Under the pieces are notes generated by a model, which made no database searches, was not told the origin of the DNA, and was given only the letters and a program-made list of their open reading frames with translations. This document shows, in pieces, positions 57,280 through 64,000 of a stretch of DNA of 64,000 nucleotides. Positions within the stretch are counted from its first letter, which is position 1; each line of letters begins with the position of its first letter. The stretch lies in assembly GCA_031430435.1 (NCBI GenBank), contig JANPBM010000049.1:1-64000 (forward strand). The letters run 5' to 3'. Origin of the DNA: JANNVK01 sp031430435 (GTDB taxonomy: Bacteria; Acidobacteriota; Blastocatellia; Pyrinomonadales; Pyrinomonadaceae). The position numbers and the translations under genes were made by a program.

Positions 57280-57966
57280 TTAATTCTTAATTCTTAATTT
57301 CTTATCTTCGCGGATAAAAACCATAATGTATTGATAAAGCGACCAAAGCGAAGTCAGAACTGCCACCCAAAGTCCGAAACGCCCGATTAAATAGCCGAAA
57401 ACACGCCAATCCTCACTCGTTAAAGCCAATGCGGCGAGATGCGTAAACGCCGTTTGCACTTCGGGAACTTCCCAAAATCTGAATGTCGGCAACACCCAAC
57501 CGAAATTTGAAACAGGCGGATTGATGTTTGCCCCGACTACCAACAGCGCGACAACCGCGACACATTGAGCCCACATTTTTATTTTCCCGACCATTTGCGC
57601 CGAAATAATTATGCCTTCTGCCGCCGCGACCGCCCGCAATCCCGTGACCGCAAATTCGCGTCCGAGAATGACGACAACCGCCCACGACGGAGCCAGATGT
57701 TTTTCTACCAAAACGATTAACGCCGCCGAAATCAATAATTTATCGGCAACCGGATCGAGTAATGCTCCGATTCTCGAAACCTGATTTCGTTTGCGGGCAA
57801 TGTGTCCGTCCAAAATATCGGTTATCGCCGCGATTAAAAAAATGACAATCGCCAATGAATACTGCCCGATTCCAAACCAATCCTGCGAATACGGCGTGAG
57901 CAAAACGACCACCAACAACGGCACGAAAAAAATGCGGAACAAGGTTAAATAATTCGGTAAATTCAC
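57280..57966 (-). CDS. pgsA: CDP-diacylglycerol-glycerol-3-phosphate 3-phosphatidyltransferase
   Basis: 228 residues, somewhat longer than the usual ~190 due to an insertion before the last helix. The CDP-alcohol phosphotransferase motif DG-x2-AR-x8-G-x3-D-x3-D is exact (DGHIARKRNQVSRIGALLD then PVADK). Six or so membrane helices. Makes phosphatidylglycerol phosphate in the inner membrane. Divergent from lptD. Confidence 0.93.
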   Translation of the reverse strand: MNLPNYLTLFRIFFVPLLVVVLLTPYSQDWFGIGQYSLAIVIFLIAAITDILDGHIARKRNQVSRIGALLDPVADKLLISAALIVLVEKHLAPSWAVVVILGREFAVTGLRAVAAAEGIIISAQMVGKIKMWAQCVAVVALLVVGANINPPVSNFGWVLPTFRFWEVPEVQTAFTHLAALALTSEDWRVFGYLIGRFGLWVAVLTSLWSLYQYIMVFIREDKKLRIKN

Positions 57967-58121
57967 AACTTAAAGTGTAGGTTTGCAAGCGATATGTGTC
58001 AAGATGTTTACTGAAATTTAACGTTTACCGGTCAAATTCCAATGTGATGCGGAGAAAGGCTCAACAGTTTTCGCAAGCCTTTTTATTTCGCCTGTTTTCG
58101 TGTTAGCATCAAACAATTATT

Positions 58122-60605
58122 ATGCTCTTTCGTCTTATTTTTATTGTCATAATTTTTGTTGTTGTTGCCGGCGGACAGCAAACAAATCCTGTTGAACGGC
58201 AAGTTTCAAATCCTTTGACCGATACGCCGAACGTTAATCCGATTGCCGAAGAAACTCCGCCGCCGTCAAAGCCGAAGAAAAAAAGCGCCAAGGATTTCGT
58301 TGTCGAAGGCGGCGACGGCGAAGTTGTCGTGTATTCTAAAAATACTTCGGGCGGCGGCGAAGAAGGCAAACGAATTCTGGTGCATACCGGAAATGTCGAT
58401 GCGCGGTACGGAATTTATCGGTTGCAAGCCGATAAAATTACGATTGTCGAAGCCACGAATATGATGCTTGCCGAAGGAAATGTCATTTTTGACCAAGGCG
58501 ATATTCAACGTATCACAGGTTCGAAAGCCGAGTGGAATTACAACACTAAACTCGGTTATTTTGTTGACACCACAGGGTTTACCAATCAGACGAACGACGG
58601 CACGGTGATTTATTTTACGGCTGACCGCGTTGACCGAATCTCGCTCGATGAAATAAATATCCGCAACGGCGAATTTACGGCGTGCGAAGATTCGGTGCCG
58701 AAATGGAGTTTTACCGCCGCCCAAGCCAACATCAAAACCAACGACCGCATTAAACTGAAAAACCCGAAGTTTCGCGTCAAAAACATTCCCGTCGCCGCGT
58801 TTCCGTTTATCACGATTCCGCTCCGCAAAGATGACCGCAAATCGGGTTTTCTCACGCCGACGGTCGGTTATTCGGGCAATAAGGGCGGACGTATTTCGGG
58901 CGCGTATTATCAAACTTTGGGCAGAAGCGCGGACATTACTTTTCGCGGCGATATTTTTACGAAACGCGGTTTCGGGTTCGGAGCAGATTTGCGGACGCGG
59001 GCAAATTCGCGTTCATACTTCAACGCCGGAGTTTACATTGTCAAAGATCAACTGTTTAATAAAAAGTTTCCCGATCAAGGCGGCACGGCGATTTATGCGG
59101 ACGGCATACAGTATTTCGGTAACGGATTTGTGGCGGCGGCGGATATTCGGTTGACTTCGAATCTTGCGTTTCGACAAGTTTTTTCCGACGGAATTCAGCA
59201 GGTTATTTCGCCGATCGAAGTTTCTAAAGTCTTTATCAACAAAAGTTGGAACGATTACACGCTCAATGTTTTAACTAAATCCGAAGTTATTTCGATTCCG
59301 AACGTGCGCATTAAAACAAAGAATCTGCCGAGCATAAATTTCGAGAAACGCTTTTCTGCGCTCAAATTTTTCGACAAAGTTTATTTCGGGTTCAAGACAA
59401 GTTTGGAAGGTGTCAGTCGGCGTGAATCGGTTGACGATTTAGACCTTTATCGCAGTATTGCGGGACAAGACCCGATTGTTACGCCCGCGCTTGGGCAACG
59501 GTTCGACATAAATCCGCAAATTGCCGTTCCGTTGACGACAAAATTCGGCACGTTGACGGTGACGGCGGGTTTGCGTTCGACTTATTATTCCAATTCGCTG
59601 GATGGTTTTCGGCGAGTTGTCGGCAGAGATATTTTGCGGAATTACGGCGAACTTGAACTGGATTTGCGACCTGTCGCGTTCGCCAAAAACTTTTATCGCG
59701 GCAACGGTTCGTTTCGTTTTCGCCACGTTATTGAACCGTATCTGACGTATCGTTTGACAAAGGGCGTTAATAATTTCAACCGCATTATCCGCTTTGATTA
59801 CACAGACACGCCGACGGACACGAACGAGGTCGAATTCGGGGTTACGAATCGGATTTTTACGCGGCGGTACACCGAAGCCGTCACGGACGAAGCCCAAAAA
59901 TTATTGCAAGAAAGCCCGGCGAAAAAAGGCGAGCTTTCAATTCAACCATACGAATTATTTACGTTTACGGTACGCCAAAAACATTTTTTCGACCCGTATT
60001 TCGGCGGTGCTTTGAATCCTTCGCGGCGTAACCAAATTCCTTCGATTACGAATTTAACGGCGTTTACTTTCGGCGGAGTTCCGCGTCGTTGGTCGCCGAT
60101 AAACGTTGATTTCACCTATCGCCCCGAACGGACGATTTTTATCAACACTCGCGCCGATATTGGTGTGCAAGGCGACGGTTTGCGCGACATTTCGGCGACC
60201 GTCGGTTACGACACCAAACTTTTGAAGATATTTCAGACTTTTTATTACACGCGGGCGGTTGATTTAATTCCGTCTTTGCAACAATTTAACGATCCGTATC
60301 GCAAAGAAGCGGGAACTTTGCGCGGTTCGCAATGGTCGCCGTCGCTATTTGTCGGCAACCGCGAACGCGGAGTTTTTGGCGGCGTGTCGCTGTTTTTCGA
60401 TTTCCAAAACAGACGCGAAACTAAAAACTCGCCGTTGATAAGTTCACTCGGAACAATCGGTTATGCGTATGATTGTTGTTCGCTGGTGGCACAGTATTAC
60501 AGATTTAACGTCGGTGTGCGACGAGAAAATCGTTGGGTTTTCAGTTTCAGACTAAACGGCATCGGAGCTTTCGGGACCGAACAATTCGGGCAAGGTTTAC
60601 GGTAA
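58122..60605 (+). CDS. lptD: LptD-like outer-membrane LPS assembly protein
   Basis: 827 residues, near the usual length. N-terminal membrane/signal segment (MLFRLIFIVIIFVVVAGGQ), an OstA/LptA-like beta-jellyroll (~60-190; VHTGNVDARYGIYRLQADKITI, MMLAEGNVIFDQGDI) and a C-terminal beta-barrel with repeated aromatic strands (GFGFGADLRTRANSRSYFNAGVY...). It inserts lipopolysaccharide or a similar glycolipid at the cell surface, showing a diderm host. A terminator-like hairpin at 58055-58082 precedes it; the reason is unclear. Confidence 0.88.
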   Translation: MLFRLIFIVIIFVVVAGGQQTNPVERQVSNPLTDTPNVNPIAEETPPPSKPKKKSAKDFVVEGGDGEVVVYSKNTSGGGEEGKRILVHTGNVDARYGIYRLQADKITIVEATNMMLAEGNVIFDQGDIQRITGSKAEWNYNTKLGYFVDTTGFTNQTNDGTVIYFTADRVDRISLDEINIRNGEFTACEDSVPKWSFTAAQANIKTNDRIKLKNPKFRVKNIPVAAFPFITIPLRKDDRKSGFLTPTVGYSGNKGGRISGAYYQTLGRSADITFRGDIFTKRGFGFGADLRTRANSRSYFNAGVYIVKDQLFNKKFPDQGGTAIYADGIQYFGNGFVAAADIRLTSNLAFRQVFSDGIQQVISPIEVSKVFINKSWNDYTLNVLTKSEVISIPNVRIKTKNLPSINFEKRFSALKFFDKVYFGFKTSLEGVSRRESVDDLDLYRSIAGQDPIVTPALGQRFDINPQIAVPLTTKFGTLTVTAGLRSTYYSNSLDGFRRVVGRDILRNYGELELDLRPVAFAKNFYRGNGSFRFRHVIEPYLTYRLTKGVNNFNRIIRFDYTDTPTDTNEVEFGVTNRIFTRRYTEAVTDEAQKLLQESPAKKGELSIQPYELFTFTVRQKHFFDPYFGGALNPSRRNQIPSITNLTAFTFGGVPRRWSPINVDFTYRPERTIFINTRADIGVQGDGLRDISATVGYDTKLLKIFQTFYYTRAVDLIPSLQQFNDPYRKEAGTLRGSQWSPSLFVGNRERGVFGGVSLFFDFQNRRETKNSPLISSLGTIGYAYDCCSLVAQYYRFNVGVRRENRWVFSFRLNGIGAFGTEQFGQGLR

Positions 60606-60646
60606 AAACACAGGCGAGATTTCAAGCAAATTCAACCGGATCGAGC

Positions 60647-60680
60647 AAAGCAGTTCGGCGTTTGGCGGAACTGCTTTATT
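60647..60680 (+). terminator. Terminator between convergent lptD and accD
   Basis: Stem AAAGCAGTTC / GAACTGCTTT (60647-60656, 60668-60677) with an 11-nt loop; works for both strands. Confidence 0.75.
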
Positions 60681-60730
60681 TAAGTATTCTTGCTCCGGAT
60701 TGAAACCCATATTTCTACTCACCTGTTTTT

Positions 60731-61588
60731 TTATTTAATTTCCGCATTCAACATAAAATCCAACATTCGCACAATCGTTTCTTTCATCTCGCGTCTGTCC
60801 GTGACAATATCAACCATTCCGTGTTCGAGCAGAAATTCCGAGCGTTGAAAGCCTTTCGGCAGTTTTTGGCGGATAGTTTGTTCGATTACACGCGGACCCG
60901 CAAAGCCGATCAAGGCTTTCGGTTCGGCTATAATTACATCGCCGAGCATCGCAAAACTTGCGGTTACGCCGCCGGTTGTCGGATCGGTGAGGACTGAAAT
61001 ATAAGGAAGTTTTGCGTCGTGAAGTTGGGCTAACGCGGCGGAAATTTTCGCCATTTGCATCAGCGAAAGCGTTCCTTCTTGCATTCGCGCACCACCCGAA
61101 GCCGAAAATATAACGACTGCGCCGCGAGATTTTATTGCCCGTTCAATGATTCGCGTGATTTTTTCGCCGACCGCCGAACCCATCGAACCGCCGATGAACG
61201 ACATATCCATCGCACCCGCATAAACTTTGTGTCCGCCGACTTCGCCGCGACCGGTCATGATTGCTTCGGGCAAATTGGTTGACTTCATCGCTTGTTCAAT
61301 GCGTTGTTTGTATGGTTTTGAATCGATAAAATCGAGCGGATCGCCCGATGTAACTTCTTGATCGAGCAATTCATATTCGCCGTCGAACAATAAATCGAGC
61401 CGTGCGATTGCCCCGATCCGGAAATGATGCGCGCAGGTTGTGCAAACTTGCAATGATTCTTCCAAATCGCGGTTGTAAAGCGCCGTTTCGCATTCGGGAC
61501 ATTTCGTGAACACGCCTTCGGTTTGCACCGTGCGTTTTTCGTCTGTTTTGTCTTCTAATTTAGGTTTATTTCTTCGGAACCAAGCCAT
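60731..61588 (-). CDS. accD: Acetyl-CoA carboxylase carboxyltransferase subunit beta
   Basis: 285 residues, typical length. N-terminal zinc ribbon (CPECETALYNRDLEESLQVC then TTC), crotonase-fold segments GAMDMSFIGGSMGSAVGEKI, VIFSASGGARMQEG, PTTGGVTASFAMLGDV and GFAGPRVIEQTI. With AccA and biotin carboxyl carrier it makes malonyl-CoA for fatty acids. Intact. Confidence 0.96.
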   Translation of the reverse strand: MAWFRRNKPKLEDKTDEKRTVQTEGVFTKCPECETALYNRDLEESLQVCTTCAHHFRIGAIARLDLLFDGEYELLDQEVTSGDPLDFIDSKPYKQRIEQAMKSTNLPEAIMTGRGEVGGHKVYAGAMDMSFIGGSMGSAVGEKITRIIERAIKSRGAVVIFSASGGARMQEGTLSLMQMAKISAALAQLHDAKLPYISVLTDPTTGGVTASFAMLGDVIIAEPKALIGFAGPRVIEQTIRQKLPKGFQRSEFLLEHGMVDIVTDRREMKETIVRMLDFMLNAEIK

Positions 61589-61987
61589 AACGAAAAGGTT
61601 AGCACAAGCGAGTTTAACCGAAAAGCGAGGCGTTATGGTTTTACCGGTTTTAAGCGTGTTTTGCCGCCGAGTTCGCAGAGGAAATTCGGTTGAACGGTTT
61701 AATTATTGTCGGCTGTTAAAATTAAAGATTGCAATAATCCGCCGAAAGACTCGTATATTCCGCCGAACTATTACTACATTCCCGCGAATTATCAGCTTGC
61801 TCCGCAGTTTGAAGGCTTTCGATTTAGTTCAGAGTCCACGCTTGAGCGTGCTGCTCTCACGGGAAATCTACGCAAAGTACAACAAACTTCAGTTTGTTGA
61901 TAACCCGCAACATCATTCAAGCTAAAGTTTATCGACAAGCTGAAGCGTGTCGTACTTTCTTTCGCAAACCAAGTTGTTTCGGGTATA
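61589..61987. other. Intergenic region with degenerate repeats, no clear gene
   Basis: Nearly 400 bp between two minus genes. A plus-strand open frame at 61706-61900 begins SAVKIKDCNNPPKDSYIPPN with Pro/Tyr-rich sequence, but has no ribosome site and may be a gene fragment. Inverted elements: ACAAACTTCAGTTTGT (61879-61894) and AGCT-bounded palindromic sequence at ~61919-61942, of the intergenic repeat type. Confidence 0.4.
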
Positions 61988-62839
61988 TCAATCTTTATCT
62001 TCAACAGCTTCGTCAACAATTCCTTTTTGCTTTTTATATTTCGCAAGTTTCTGCTGCCTGCTTTCAAAGGCTGATTGCCTGTTGCCGATAGTTCTACTTA
62101 CGCGGACGGCTAAACTTTTTCGATCCGCAGTCGGATTTGTCGGTTCAATTGCTTTAAGAGGCTTTGACTGAGAACTAACTGCTTTTGATTTAATTGCATC
62201 ATCTACATCTTTGAGGAATTCGCCGAGTGTTTTTTCCATCAATTGTGATTCAGAAGATTCTTTAACCAGTATTTTGATTTTAGTATGCTCTTGAGCATAT
62301 AAATCCATATATAAATTAAAATCACAAGGCTTCATTTTAGCTTTTGTGTTATTCCAATGATCTTTGAGCTCTTGATAAGATTTACTAAACAAAATAAAAA
62401 TTCCTAGACAATATCCATTCTTCGTCATCAGACTTAAACTTTTAAAGTCTTTAAATATACCGTGTTCTTTCAAATTGCCTTTAACTTCAATTGAAACTAA
62501 ATTTAGATGGTCTTTTTCGCTCTGTTTTCGATATGGCTTATGAATTAGAAAGTCAGGAATGATATCAGGCAAAGAACGGTACTTCTGTTTAGGAAGTTCT
62601 CCGTGTATGAAAATTATTTCTTTTGCTAAGTCTAAGTCAGACTCTTTTATAAGTTGTCGTAAGCAAGAATAAAATTCGTAGCAAAAGACTCGCTCACGGA
62701 TATTATCTTCAATTTCAGGATTTCCCTCATGTATGATTGGAACTTTAAAATAGTCAGATGGAATTTCGTTTAGAGCGGTTGAAATCAAAGTTTCGTAGTT
62801 TTTTACTAATTTGTCTGCCGATGGAAGTTTTTCAGTCAT
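61988..62839 (-). CDS. Solitary PD-(D/E)XK nuclease-like protein
   Basis: 283 residues. The core IIPDFLIHKP...LNLVSIEVKGN has the Asp-x(n)-Glu-x-Lys arrangement of restriction-type nuclease folds (~95-125). Helical N-terminus, basic Ser/Lys-rich C-terminus ending in acidic residues. Lower GC and lack of neighbours of similar type suggest horizontal acquisition. Likely cleaves or binds DNA; defence role possible. Confidence 0.65.
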   Translation of the reverse strand: MTEKLPSADKLVKNYETLISTALNEIPSDYFKVPIIHEGNPEIEDNIRERVFCYEFYSCLRQLIKESDLDLAKEIIFIHGELPKQKYRSLPDIIPDFLIHKPYRKQSEKDHLNLVSIEVKGNLKEHGIFKDFKSLSLMTKNGYCLGIFILFSKSYQELKDHWNNTKAKMKPCDFNLYMDLYAQEHTKIKILVKESSESQLMEKTLGEFLKDVDDAIKSKAVSSQSKPLKAIEPTNPTADRKSLAVRVSRTIGNRQSAFESRQQKLAKYKKQKGIVDEAVEDKD

Positions 62840-63025
62840 ATTATTTTTTGTAGTCTCTATAGTTAAGAATTATTTTTACAGTCTAAATTATGATTAAACA
62901 TTACTAAATTCTAAATGAATCAGCAACACTTTCAAACTTTACTTCTTCTCGAAAACAGCTCATCAGCCAACAAATTAACTTTCGTTGCTTGCTCTAATCA
63001 GTGCGGTTTGGTTGAATAAGTTTTT

Positions 63026-64000
63026 ATGCACAAAAATCTGCGAACATTTATCGAAGCGTTGCGGCTGCAAAACGAAATTACGGTTATCGAAGCCGAAGTT
63101 GATCCATATCTGGAGATTGCCGAAATTCATCGCCGAGTTATCGAAGAACAAGGTAAAGCGTTGTTGTTTACCCGCGTCAAAGGCTCGCCGTTTCCCGTCA
63201 TTACCAATATGTTCGGGACGATTAAACGTATCGAACTTGCCTTCAGCAAAAAACCGCAAGAGTTCGTCAAACGTGCGGTTTCAATGATTGATATTCTGTT
63301 GCCGCCGAAGCCGAAAGAACTTTGGCAATACCGCGATATGGCGTTGACGGCGTTGAAACTCGGCACGAAAAAGGTTAAAAACGCACCTGTTTTGGAAGCG
63401 AGACAAAGCACGGTTGATTTAGAGAAAATTCCGCTTCTGCAACTGTGGCACGAAGACGGCGGACATTTTGTTACGCTTCCGCTTGTCTATACGGAAAGCC
63501 CGACGAACGGCAAACACAACCTCGGAATGTACCGCATTCAGCGTTATGATAAAACGACCACGGGAATCCATTGGCAGATCGGCAAAGGCGGCGGTTTTCA
63601 TCATCACGAAGCTGAAAAGATGAATAAAGCGTTGCCTGTTTCGCTAATACTCGGCGGTTCGCCCGCGATGATTTTGGCGGCGATTGCACCTCTGCCCGAA
63701 GACGTTCCCGAATTGATGCTCGCGTCGCTTTTAGCCGACGGAAAGATTGAAACGGCTGAAAATCCTTTGCAAAATCATCACCGACTGATTGCCGAAGCCG
63801 AGTTTGCGATTTGCGGAAACGTGCCGCCCAATATTCGCCGTCCCGAAGGTCCGTTCGGCGATCATTACGGTTATTATTCGCTCGTTCACGATTATCCCGT
63901 TTTTCAAGCCGAAGCTGTTTTTCATCGAAAAGATGCGATTTATCCGGCAACTGTGGTTGGCAAACCTCGCCAAGAAGATTATTTTATCGGCGATTATCTG
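63026..64000 (+). CDS. UbiD-family decarboxylase (3' end off the window)
   Basis: 325 codons visible from ATG 63026. MHKNLRTFIEALRLQNEIT, then VDPYLEIAEIHRRVIEE, NMFGTIKRIELAF, HWQIGKGGGFHHHEAE, EGPFGDHYGYYS match UbiD (3-octaprenyl-4-hydroxybenzoate decarboxylase family). The enzyme uses prenylated FMN made by UbiX to decarboxylate aromatic or menaquinone precursors. Promoter not evident. Confidence 0.92.
   Translation, partial: MHKNLRTFIEALRLQNEITVIEAEVDPYLEIAEIHRRVIEEQGKALLFTRVKGSPFPVITNMFGTIKRIELAFSKKPQEFVKRAVSMIDILLPPKPKELWQYRDMALTALKLGTKKVKNAPVLEARQSTVDLEKIPLLQLWHEDGGHFVTLPLVYTESPTNGKHNLGMYRIQRYDKTTTGIHWQIGKGGGFHHHEAEKMNKALPVSLILGGSPAMILAAIAPLPEDVPELMLASLLADGKIETAENPLQNHHRLIAEAEFAICGNVPPNIRRPEGPFGDHYGYYSLVHDYPVFQAEAVFHRKDAIYPATVVGKPRQEDYFIGDYL

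Noticed and set aside
58055..58082. Intrinsic terminator upstream of lptD
   Set aside because: Hairpin AAAGGCT/AGCCTTT exists, but no transcript obviously ends there because pgsA is divergent; not listed as a terminator.
58266..58913. 215-codon minus-strand frame inside lptD
   Set aside because: Arg-rich antisense of a clear LptD gene; long frames on the complementary strand are common in GC-skewed codon usage.
61506..61925. Plus-strand frame of 139 codons between accD and the nuclease-like gene
   Set aside because: Begins antisense within accD and lacks a ribosome site or protein-like composition.

Overview
The window is a bacterial chromosome segment carrying one nearly complete, integrated temperate tailed phage of about 51.7 kb (roughly 4206-55911). 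The flanking host genes (pgsA, an lptD-like outer-membrane assembly gene, accD, a ubiD-family gene) indicate a diderm. The moderate AT bias, the frequent absence of a clear Shine-Dalgarno sequence and the style of the proteins suggest an acidobacterium-like host, but that is an impression from protein style and not a computed classification.

Left flank (1-4160): a minus-strand operon in the order HTH antitoxin-like gene, PIN toxin-like gene, large PLD-helicase (running off the window). It is divergent from a frameshifted SWIM zinc-finger gene and is followed by a small hypothetical gene and the terminator that probably once served the tRNA-Thr gene. Prophage boundaries: a 45-bp exact direct repeat (4161-4205 and 55912-55956) is the 3' part of a tRNA-Thr(TGT) gene. 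The intact tRNA is at the right end (55913-55985, minus). A 22-bp direct repeat (4308-4329, 55818-55839) lies on each phage arm.

Phage left arm (4338-10288, mostly minus): integrase, Ser/Thr protein kinase, secreted proteins, a TPR protein with an S24-like tail, a divergent small exported peptide and a CI-like repressor. Switch region (10288-10620): repressor and Cro-like genes with a duplicated 22-bp operator/-35 element. Early region (10715-24228): small zinc-ribbon and HTH proteins, a ~480-nt array of hairpins with conserved purine loops, ParB-like protein, DUF2786-like and DUF5131 proteins, a DndC/PAPS-reductase-like protein, a replication initiator with six helically phased iterons inside its gene and a DnaA-N-like C-terminus, an MmcB-like nuclease-fold protein and an Arr-like ADP-ribosyltransferase. 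Lysis and fibre genes (24289-29807) unusually precede a ParB-methyltransferase and the packaging genes (30067-33571). A three-gene antisense cassette with its own promoter (33576-34863) separates the large terminase from the portal. Head genes (34897-40688) and siphovirus tail genes (40681-52530) follow, including a classical -1 frameshift tail chaperone, a 1538-residue tape measure and a gene-transfer-agent-like tail-tip set (DUF2460, DUF2163, NlpC/P60, tail_3).

Phage right arm (52567-55788): a minus-strand operon with a Rad52-like annealing protein, zinc ribbons and, most strikingly, a complete PARP1-like protein (WGR, helical regulatory domain and catalytic domain with H-Y-E triad) controlled by a palindromic operator. 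A small excisionase-like HTH gene lies next to attR. Right flank (55985-64000): tRNA-Thr, a secreted two-repeat protein, pgsA, lptD, accD, a PD-(D/E)XK-like protein and a partial ubiD-family gene.

The most notable items are the phage PARP with its repair-gene operon, the hairpin-array RNA, the intragenic iteron origin, the TPR/exported-peptide pair, the antisense moron, and several small genes with single-base frameshifts.
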